A stretch of DNA of 64,000 nucleotides from Prochilodus magdalenae (taxonomy: Eukaryota; Chordata; Actinopteri; Characiformes; Prochilodontidae): positions 65,001 through 129,000 of the forward strand of contig JAMWET010006788.1 in the NCBI GenBank assembly GCA_024036415.1. Reading direction: 5' to 3'. Below are positions 13,622-25,600 of this stretch, piece by piece. A program made the translations under genes and the position numbers. How positions within the stretch are numbered: position 1 is the stretch's first letter; each line of letters starts with the position of its first letter. Under the pieces are notes generated by a model, which made no database searches, was not told where the DNA came from, and worked only from the letters and a program-made list of their open reading frames with translations.

Positions 13622-16600
13622 CATATTTACTCATATTTAACGCTGAATAGGTAATCATAATGTAACGAAGCGGATTCCTTTCTGTGTATCTGGGTGTCTT
13701 GAGAGTATCTGTGTAAGGCTGGAGGTAGTAGCAGTTGCGTAAATGATGTAGCACAGTAAGAACAGTTGGTCCCTTTAGATAATTCTCTGTAGATAACGTA
13801 CAGCCTTGTGACTCTACTGAACAAACTTCCTTTGAGACATCAACGAAGATTTGGCGTATAGTAACATGACATCAACCAACTCTGATTGCTTGGGGAGTCC
13901 TGGGTTTATCTGGAAGCCCCGGAACAGAGGGAGTGCATGGTAGTGTGGAGAGTTTAGAGCAGAGAAGTACGGAAGAGTCTCGAGATGAATTTTTGGGAAG
14001 GCCTAAGGCCTAGACTGATGGGAAAAACACAGAGCCGCCACACCTCCCACAGAATGACTGATTCTGACTGTAGTAGACCAGAAGTTGCTCTGTTAGTTTG
14101 ATTTTACTTTAATTTAATTACTCATGCACTTTTCTCATGAACTATTGATTTTGTGGCATCACTAATCAGCTGTGTTATAATTTCTATCCTTTTATCTTCT
14201 TGGTTCATGTTTTTAAATGAGTTCTGTCCTTTTTAAGCACTAACAGCACTGACAGAAGAGGGAAAGGAGTGAAAGTGTTTTTAATCACTATTTCATATTC
14301 ATATTACAAATAATGTTGTATAGTATGTGTTGGACACCCCCTTCTCTTATTTCCTGTCAGTATTTTTAACCTTTTTTCTGTTTTAATTAAAAACACAAAC
14401 CAGAGCAATTCTTTGGCTAAAATAACTATTGGCGGCTGAAATTTTGGTGCATCAATAATTTCCTCTGATCCATTCCTAATCAAGCATTTACAGAGTTTTA
14501 AGTCCAGCTGACATTTTCAAATGTCAGTTCTCATGACAGATGATGTATTGCATTCCGAAGCGTATAATATGCAGTGAACACTGAAAACGTCCTTTAGCAC
14601 TGCTCAGAGACCTGTGGACGCCCAGCCTAGAAGTCTCAGTGCAAAGTTCCAATAAGAGCTTGTGCTATTTTTATCTTGCTGCATTAATTATACAGGTGTG
14701 TGTGTGTTTTAGATTCAGGACCTCTTGTCCCAGAACCCGCCTCTTGGTTACATGGACCCATATACGAGTCGCTCCATGGACATGCTGCTGCCCCTGGGTG
14801 AATATGGGAGGAGAAGCAGAGCGCTGGATCAGGAGTGCAGCGTCTCGCTCCGCTCCTACAGCGAGAGGCCGCGCTCACATGTAAGTGTTCTCTTTGGTGG
14901 AAGGCTGCACAGGGCAGTCTGATGTTCGGCCTAAACAGAACGCTACTAGCACAGTCACTGGAAAGAATGGTTGGTTGCACCTATGCTTGTGTTTTCTAGA
15001 ACTTTGGAAAATTGTTCAGAACTTTCTAGAACTGTCTGGACTGTCCAGTAGTACACATACCAGTATGAATACAGGTGTGTTAAAACAGCCATTTCTGTTG
15101 ATGAACCAGCTGAGTGAGTGGATAGTGGATACAGAGCTACAGGTAATTTATAGGGCATTAAGAGGCTGCAGCATCCGGCGGACGCATTCTGCTACGCCTG
15201 TGAGCGATTTATCAAGACAAGTACTCTGTTAAAGCATCTGCTACGATGTGCGAGGGCTACAAAGCATACTTGGGCATGCTGAATTGATTACTGTAATGCT
15301 CTTTACCAGGGTTACTAAGAAAACAGTCCATCCCCTACAGCATGTACAAAATGCAGCAGCGCAGATCCTAACGAAAACAATCATGAGAGCTCATACCACT
15401 CCTTTTTCTGCAGAACTGTAGATTCTAACCTTCTGCAAAATACAGAAAACATGAAGAGACTGATTCAGTCATTCAGCTTCTAAACTGTGGAGCTTGATTC
15501 CACTATCGGTGCTCGGTGCACACTTTTAATAAACATTTAAAAATGGAACTTTAGCTCTCTTTAGCGTTAATTAAAACTACATCATCCAGTATTCATATTA
15601 ATTTATTTATTTAAACTGGATATCATTGCTGTCCAGTGACACACATGTATCAGTTTTTGTTGGTTTTGACTTTTATACGCTATTTGAACACAGCAGCTGT
15701 GTGAAAATGTTAATGATGAATAGACCAACAGAAATGGCCCAAAACTGCTTGCGGGAAAAAATGTCTGGTTCCATTGACTTACATTAAAATTAATATGGTT
15801 TTTGACCTCTCCTGTAAAGTTGCCAGTTTTGAGATACTTGTTTTTCTTTGGACAGCGATGATTTGTGCCTTTAACTGTATAAATTCAAGGATTCAAGGAT
15901 TCAAGAAGACTTTGTCATTCACATCACATGTGGTACATGGGGTGGAACGAAATTGTGGTACCCAAGGACCCAGTTTTACCCAGACAGCAGAACTTAAATA
16001 CTTAAATAAATAAAATATACATAAATATATAAAAATATATGTAAAAAGAAAAATAAAATACAGAGAGAAAGAGCAACAGGAAATGGAGAAGGTAGCAGCA
16101 GAGTGCATTTAAAGTGACTAGTGTCGTCAAAGTGTCGGTGCAGTGGTTCCACTAAGTGGCGTTTAGAAGTCTTACAGCTTCCGGAATGAAGCTGTTCCTC
16201 AGTCTGTTCGTTAATAGTGCTCTATAAAGTATTATTAATAAAATTATAAATTTTATTTTTTTATTTTTATCATTATTATTAGTATACCTGTTGGGAGTAA
16301 TGATGGGCACATTGTTTTACGTGCAAGCACTTCAAGAAAATTCTTGAAAGTGGGGTGGACAACTGCAGCATGCTTAGGTGGCAGAAAGTTTTGAGGATTC
16401 ATTGAAGTTTAAAAACTGTTATAAAGAAAATTTTGAATCTTCTAGCAAAATATTTATTACATTACAATTTATAATACAACTTTCTGCACTGTCTTAATAT
16501 CTGGCACATTACTCAGTAACGTGTAAAATAAATAAAAAAATAATAATTCCTTGTCCTGCTCAAAGAAACACAGTTAGTGATGAATATGACTGTATTGGTT

Positions 16601-19600
16601 TATGTTTTATACAACTGGAATATAACACACAGAGGACGGGAACAGAAATCTTGTTACGTCTGCAGACACAGCACGGCCCGAATATCTATATGCGCTTGTT
16701 ATACTCATTCCAAAGCCGGCGTGATTCATAAGCAGTAATAGTCTCTGCTCTTTAGGGAAGGCTTTCCAATAGAGTTTGAAACATGGCTGCAGAGATTCGT
16801 TCCGATTCACTAGAGCATTGAGGTCGGGCATTAACGTTAGTGCGGTGAGGTCGGACACTGATGTTTAGGAGATAAGGAGTTGCAGTTTATGGGGGTTGAG
16901 GTCAGGTTTCTGTGCAGGCCAGCTTTTCAACATCACACTCACAAAACCATTTCTTTATGGATGTCACCTCGCACCCCGGGTCTTTTTTCATGCTCACACG
17001 GGAAAGGCTGTTTTCTTCACTGTTGCCATGAAGGTGTGTTCTTTAGATTTGGATTTTTATGCCATGGCATTCATTTTTCCCTTCACTGCTTAGCCCAAAC
17101 CATAAAACCTCCCCAGACTTCCGCCACTAAACTTTACAGCCTTTGGCAACATGCATTCAGGTACGCAGCGTTCTCCTGACAAACCTAGATTTACAGCAAA
17201 TACAGGACCACCAACTCCTGTTATACTACATAAAGTACCATAGTTAAAGTGTGATAAACGCCAGGCTGGTTTTTTACCTGTGTAATTCTAATAGAATAAT
17301 TTCAGTTCACTGAACTCATTATTTTTGAGCTGAAAGACACAAGGCAAGGCTAGCAGTGTTAGCTGAGGTAGCTTATCATTAGTGGTTGGCTGCATTTGAT
17401 TGCCCTTCTCTTGTACATTTCAAGCCATACGGGATCTACTGTGGATTGATATGACTTTGATCTAACATACTGCTGAGTGGTAGACTACAGCTTTTGTCAC
17501 CATGCATTCAAGGCATGTAGCGTTCTCCTGACGAACCAAGAGTCTGTAGCCAGAACACCAGCAGGTGTCAGCACAGAGTGTCAGTGGTGGTGTGAATACT
17601 TTCATTAAGAACAATGCTCACTGAGTACTAGACAGACACTAGGTGACAGTAAGCACACTTGTCCGGAGCAGTGGGCAGCCCTATCCAGCAGTTTGGGTTA
17701 GGTACCTTGCTCAAGGGCACTTCAGTCATTACTATGCGTTCAGGGAATTGAGCGTCCAGCTACCCTCCAAATACTAGACTAGTTCCCCAACCTACAGCAC
17801 TCGACTTGTGGATCTTGTGTTAATCTGAAATTCGTTGTGAGTGCTGAAACCAAGCACAGGTGATTTTTAGGCACTGCAGGCTTTGGTACATGGGCCCAAT
17901 CTGTGGGTTTGCATGGCCTACAGCTTTGTGGCTAAGCTGCAGTTTGGTTTCCATTTCACAGTAATGTTACTGACTGTGGCTTCTTTGGTAGGACAGAACT
18001 GATTTGTTGGAAAAGTAGTATCCCATGACAGACAATGGTGAAAATCACTGTGCTCTTCAATACCTGTTCTCCAGACAATGTTGTTAATATAGATTGTATG
18101 GCCATGTGCTTAATGTTAGTGAATCTGCTACTTAGAAGGGGTGTCCATATACTTTTGGCCATGTAGTATGTGCACATAGCTCAAGAAATCAATACAGTTT
18201 ATCTTGTTGGCTTCAAATTGCTCATCATTAACTCTACAGGCCAAGAGCACAGATCATGCTGTTACATTAAGCTGAAGTATTTCATTGGTCTGCAGTGATG
18301 TACTTTTACTCTAATACATTATATAGTAAAGCTTTTATAGTCTTTTATGATCTTCCCTTATAATGACTGGCTTAAATTATTTATAAACTTCTAATTTAAT
18401 ACAGTTCATCTACTCTCCTGTAGCGTCTAACATTACTGTGTTTATTTTTAGAGAGCTGGGTTTGCTTCCTGACTTGTGGCCTGCTAATGGCATCACTTTG
18501 TTATTCACGATTGTGATTTTGAAGGATCGTCATATAGATCGACACAGGGAGTCCCGGCTAAACCTGAGGCCCACGAGCCAGTCTGCGTCCTACGCCACGG
18601 TCTCCACGTGGCACCATCATCCTGAGAAGCTCATCACAGAGGCTTGTAGCTACCAAGCTAGTGTAAGTCATTTCTGTGGGTTCCTCCGTATTCATACACG
18701 TCAGCTTTTTTGTCCTCAGGAACTTTTGTGTTTATTGATGGACTGACAGTATTGCACTCTAATCATGTATGTTGGACAAACTATAATGAGCTTATATAGT
18801 TACTATACAACTGATCTATAGGCTAATTTACCGATAAAACCCTGACCAATTTACATATGCAGTATCAATACCAGTAAAAGTTAGGAAACGCCAGATTGGA
18901 TGCCTTTTTTCATAATTATGTTTTCATATTCTGACTACTTTAAAGAATATTTTAGTTTATTTAGCTACACACTTGTATGGATTAGCCTATCCATACAAAT
19001 GCCCTCTCATAGCAAATGTTGCTAGGCTAGACGCTAGGTTACTACAGGGGTTGGACAATGAAACTGAAACACCTGTCATTTTAGTGTGGGAGGTCTCATG
19101 GCTAAATTGGACCAGCCTGGTGGCCAATCTTCATTAATTGCACATTGCACCAGTAAGAGCAGAGTGTGAAGGTTCAGTTAGCAGGTAAGAGCACAGTTCT
19201 GCTCAAAATACTGCAATGCACACAGCATTATGGGTGACATACCAGAGTTCAAAAGAGGACAAATTGTTGGTGCACGTCTTGCTGGCGCATCTGTGACCAA
19301 GACAGCAAGTCTTTGTGATGTATCAAGAGCCACGGTATCCAGGGTAATATCAGCATACCACCAAGAAGGACGAACCTCCACCAGCATCACGTAGTGACCT
19401 GGCCACTATCCTGCAAGAAGAATGGCTTAAACTCCCTCTGACCACTGTGCAGGACGCAGTATATGTCATTCCCAAGACCAACTGACGCTGTATTGGCCGC
19501 AAAAGGAGGCCCTACACCATACTAATAAATGATTGTGGTCTAAAGCCAGGTGTTTCAGTTTCATTGTCCAACCCCTGTAGGTTTGTATTATTATTAATGA

Positions 19601-22600
19601 CATTTATTTATGAAAGATAAAAGCACTAAGGAGTTCATAAATATGACATTAAATTAACTTAAGTAATATTAACCTAAGTTAGAAATGATAAAAATGGTTT
19701 TCTAATGTAAGCTATTGATCATTTCTCTTGCAGTCTCTCGATATCATCTTACCCTGCACAACCTAGCATAAGTGATGCAAAACACATTTTGAATATGCAT
19801 GTTATTGTAGTCAAAGCCTTCACCTTATTTTAACCACCAGTCATTCAGTTTAAACCTCTCAGAGGAATAAAAAAAAACAAGATAGTAAAAAAAAAGGTAT
19901 CACTCATTAATACTACGGTTGAGTTAAGAAGAGTATAATATAAAATATAGAATAACAACTGAACTGAACTTTTTTCTGTGTGAATGTTCATGATGTTATT
20001 TCTTAGGGCACTTTAAAATTGGTTAATTATTAATTATTAATTATGTCTTAAACACTTTAAAACCATTCATAAGCAGTTCAATCACAGCAGTGATCTTTTG
20101 CTTGCCGTATAGTGGGTCAAAGTCATAGTTTAGTTATATAGGACCTTCTACAACAGGCGTTTCCACAAAAGCATCTTTACAGGAAATCTGGGCCCAAGCA
20201 CCCAGTGAGCAAGCCAAGGGCGACAGTGGCAAGCAAGAAAACCTGAGAGAATCCAAAACTCAACAGGGTCAACCCATCCTCGTCTGGTCAACACTGGATA
20301 GACAAAGAAAGCACAAAAGCAATATAAACATGATTCGATTTCAAAGTAATATAGAAGACTGAATAGAGATAAAAGACAAATATGATAATGCAGTCTGTAT
20401 TTATCTATACTGTTAAATCTTGGGCCTTACTGATTACTCATCTTACCTAAGCCACTTTCCCACCGCATGGTACAGGCTGTTCTCGACTTGACTAGATTTG
20501 CCATTTGGTTTTGTAAACCTTGGCGTCTCTTCCAACGAGGTTCAAAGCGAGCTGAGCTGATACCAAAGAGTAATGTGAAACTGCTGCGGAGTACTGATGG
20601 GTCGGACAGAACTGTCACATACCCTCTAGCATGGCCAATGGGCAACCACAATCAGCCTGTAGTCTGAACTCTGATGTGATACTCCCAAAGCTCTCCTGTT
20701 TTTATCAGCAGTCTTACTGCCCCATCTGAATGCCATTTCTTTCCTTCATATCAGGACACTTTCATGCAGCAACGCTAGGATGACCTGCTACTTTGAGGGG
20801 GAGCTATATCTACACTGTATCTACAGTAAAATATCTGGAACCCAAAGCAAGTAGAATCGAGTCATACCATGAGGTGGTCAAGCACCTTTTATCTTCTCCG
20901 CCAGACAGCATAAAACCTGTCGACCGTATCACATATTCAGCTTTACCAGATTACGCCTGCTCACTGTCGCCCTTGTTATTTATATCGTCGCTGTCCAATG
21001 AAAAACATGTATCTCCATTTTTGTCCATTTTGACTTTTATACATCATTTGAAAACAGCCGCAGCCGTTTACACTTTGTGAGAACTGCATGATGAATGGAC
21101 CAACTGAAACGGCCCAAAAGTGCTCAGAAGGACGTCTGGTTCCATTGACTTACATTAAAATCGAAGGCGGTTTTTGGCCTCTCCTGTAAAGTTGCTATAT
21201 TTGGATACTTGTTTTGCTTTGGACAGCGACGATATGTTATAACTAATTATTAATAGCTTTTAGACGAAGCCAGTTAGTCATTCTCCAAATAGAGAGTTTT
21301 TGAGCCATTTGGTTTGCTTGTGTTTGGACACAGAACACATCTGTGAAGTGAAATGCCCACATACACACAAAACACAGTAGTGGGGAAATGAGCACACCTG
21401 CCCGGAGCGATGGACAGCCGCATCCACAGCCCTCAGGGAGGATGTTACTGTCAGGGAATCAAACTGGTGACCCTTCGGTCTCAAGGCTGGTTCCCTAACC
21501 TCTAGCCCATGACTGCTAACTAATAGCCACTAATAAACTTATTTTAGACTGGTCATAAACCCTTCATCGTCTCATTGTAAAGCCAGTGATGTATATAAAT
21601 GGAAAGCTTGTCCAACCTGCAGCAGTAGTAGCTATGAATGAATACATATTTGAGTGGAGCATGAATCAGTCAATATGCTAAATTTCGGATAGGTGGAAAA
21701 GAGTGGTACTCTACGTAATGTAGCTCCTGCATATAATAATGTAGCATATCACAGAAATATTGCTACTACAGGGGTTGGACAATGAAACTGAAACACCTGG
21801 TTTTAGACCACAATCATTTATTAGTATGGTGTAGGGCCTCCTTTTGCGGCCAATACAGCGTCAGTTGGTCTTGGGAATGACATATACTGCGTCCTGCACA
21901 GTGGTCAGAGGGATTTTAAGCCATTCTTCTTGCAGGATAGTGGCCAGGTCGCTACGTGATGCTGGTGGAGGTTCGTCCTTCTTGGTGGTATGCTGACATT
22001 ACCCTGGATACCGTTGCTCTTGATACATCACAAATACTTGCTGTCTTGGTCACAGATGCGCCAGCAAGACGTGCACCAACAGTTTGTCCTCTTTTGAACT
22101 CTGGTATGTCACCCATAATGTTGTGTGCATTGCAGTATTTTGAGCAGAACTGTGCTCTTACCTGCTAACTGAACCTTCACACTCTGCTCTTACTGGTGCA
22201 ATGTGCAATTAATGAAGATTGGCCACCAGGCTGGTCCAATTTAGCCATGAGACCTCCCACACTAAAATGACAGGTGTTTCAGTTTCATTGTCTAACCCCT
22301 GTATTTCTGGTTGCTGGTTACTGAGAGGGAATAAATCGGATGCAGCATTATGGTGTGGTAAAACATGTCTGTCCCAGTCTAAAGAGACAAAGGCCTTTAT
22401 TCCTAAATGGTCCTGATTTAAGCATTAGGCTGTGTTTGAGCAGCCCGAGATGTAACACTAAGCTTTTCTCTTTGTAGTATCTGGGTTCTGTGATTATCAG
22501 AGACCTGCGAGGTATTGAGTCTACTCAGGAGGCCTGTGCAAGAATAAGGGTAACCTGCATGTTTGCTCTTCACTTGTGTTCTGATTGTATTTGAATCGAT

Positions 22601-25600
22601 CTGGTGCACTGTGGAAGCCCAGGTTCTTTGATTTGACAGTCTCTATAAACAGTGCTTATTATCTGTCCTTCCGCTGGATCAATATTTTTAAATCACTATC
22701 CAATTAACTAATACAGGATAAGGCCATGAAAATATGCTGACCAGTCAACTTCACAGGCTGACGATCGTTTGCGTCTTGTAATGTCTGTCAGAAATCAAAA
22801 GACCATCGGAAAGGCCCCGTCGTAATCCTGTCCATCACTTACAGAGGAGTCAAGTTCATCAATGCTGCCTCTAAGGTAAGCCGGAGACCAAAGTCAGTCA
22901 ATCCAGTTTAACGAACAGACGTACAGAAAGCATGGCCTGAAGCCTCCACTGAACACCAGCTATTGGAAAATCAGTGTCATTCCACTTTAATCCGCCAGAC
23001 AGCGAATGTTTTGCGATGAGAGGATGAGTGAATGTATTTGCCCCCGCAGGCTATTGTGGCAGAGCACGAGATCCAGAACATCTCCTGTGCGGCCCAAGAC
23101 CCTGATGACCTCCGCACCTTTGCCTACATCACGAAAGATCTGAAGTCTGGCCATCACTTCTGCCACGTCTTCACTACAGTGGAAGTGGTGAGGGCTCAGC
23201 CTGCTTTTGGATCAGTGTGATCCCTCAAAACACTCAGATAGGCTCCATTTAGTGAAGGCACTGCTGCAGAGTTCATAGTTGAATGTGCCATAGAATGACT
23301 AAACTCTTCTCTGATGTTCTACATAGAAGGTATGTGATTTTGGTCAGGGTGAAAATGCCCAGATGCGGTTTTATACACTTCCATTTCAACCCAGTGATGT
23401 TCCCTAGAATGAAATAAGCTGTTTTCGCTTATTGGTGAGCTCATGAACAATTAGATGAGCTCTGCTCTGATTGGCTGGTTTACAGTGAGACACTGTGATG
23501 ATTGACCAGAGGAAACATGTTAAAAGAGCCACAGAGAGTTAAATAAATTGACCCACTGTGTAAATAACTTAGGGCCTCTTTGTTAGCTATGCTAGTTACC
23601 TGAAGCTTGCTATCTGAAGTAAAATGTGCAGATAGTGAATCCAAGGACTCTTAACTTTAACTCCACTACATTTTAAAGTTTAATACCTAATATATCTAAT
23701 AGTCTAATACTTCTAGTATGAAGTGAGTCCACCAATCACTTTCTTATTAGCTTGTTTGAACCTGTTTGCTCGGTTTTAGCTAATGGAAACTGGTCTTCTT
23801 CAGGGTTCTGTGTTTATGATGATTCGAATAGACGTCAGTGGTAGAATAATGAATGAGCTTCTGTTAAAGACTGGTGGACTGAGAGACACTAGAGTCTCTT
23901 CACCTACACTGAGCTGATGAAGAGTCCTGTTCCAGAAATGATAATAGGACATTAGAGCCGTAATAAATCATGCTCCTGTTACTCTCCATACTTCAGTACA
24001 TCTGAAGGTACATACTTTAGTACTGTTACTCTCCATACTTTAGTACATCTGAAGGTACATACTTTAGTACTGTTACTTTCCATACTTCAGTACATCTGAA
24101 GGTACATACTTTAGTACTGTTACTCTCCATACTTAAGTACATCTGAAGGTACATACTTTAGTACTGTTACTCTCCATACTTCAGTTAACAGTACATCTGT
24201 ACTGTTACATACTTAAGTACATCTGAAGGTACATACATTAGTACTGTTACTCTCCATACTTAAGTACATCTGAAGGTACATACATTAGTACTGTTACTCT
24301 CCATACTTAAGTACATCTGAAGGTACATACATTAGTACTGTTACTCTCCATACTTAAGTACATCTGAAGGTACATACTTTAGTACTGTTACTCTCCATAC
24401 TTCAGTACATCTGAAGGTACATACTTTAGAACTGTTACTCTCCATACTTAAGTACATCTGAAGGTACATACATTAGTACTGTTACTCTCCATACTTAAGT
24501 ACATCTGAAGGTACATACATTAGTACTGTTACTCTCCATACTTAAGTACATCTGAAGGTACATACTTTAGTACTGTTACTCTCCATACTTCAGTACATCT
24601 GAAGGTACATACTTTAGAACTGTTACTCTCCATACTTAAGTACATCTGAAGGTACATACTTCAGTACTGTTACTCTCCATACTTAAGTACATCTGGAGGT
24701 AAATACTTTAGTACTGTTGCTCCAGTGGAGGACTAAAGGGAGAAACTTCTACTGAGACTGGAGGAGTAGTATATGTTGGGGAGCTCTACTTTAACTCACC
24801 TACATGGTTTGTGTACTTTGTCCACCCCTGTTTATTTTTAAGATGTTTACTGTAAAGCGATGCCAAAAAAGAAAGTTCACACCATATATTTAAAGCTACT
24901 CTGAAAGTTATTTCTTTAAAGTGGGACACATGGTTGGAGACACATTTATAGAATCTACTTCTCCCTTGGGTATTTTGCATGTCGGGCCAATGACCATTTA
25001 GAAATCGGTGTTTCTGAGCCACAGTATGGGGCGAGACTCTTTGCCAATACAGAGATGACTAAAGGCTCAGTAACAAAACCAGCCTGTTTAATTGTCAAGT
25101 AAACGTAAGTTCTGCTTTTCCTGGCTCTCTCTTGACACAGACACAGACGTATGAGATCATTCTGACTCTAGGACAGGCGTTTGAGGTGGCCTATCAGATG
25201 GCTCTTCAGGCACAGAAGGCCCGGCGTCACAGCTCGTACGCTGGTCCAGCGCCTGAGATCATAGAGACCAAGACCAGCAGACCAACCTCCCAGTATAGGA
25301 CCACTATGCGTCGGTCGATGGTGAGCAGCCACTCAATCTCAAACATTACTGCGTATAACTTGCCATATTTTTAAATACGAAGTTTCGCCTGTCTTTACAT
25401 CTTCCTGTATATCAGGTGGTGTGTGTTGCTTTTCCCCCTGTCCTAACTGATTTCTGTCTTGTCTTCTCCTGTCCCTGGCTTGTTGTCCCGGGCCTTTAAC
25501 ACATGTATGTGCCTCTGCTCTCACTCCTCCTCCTTCCCAGGGTGCACCTGTACTAGAATGCCGCTGCTGCTACTGTCACACCTGCTCTGCCCACCGCCCC

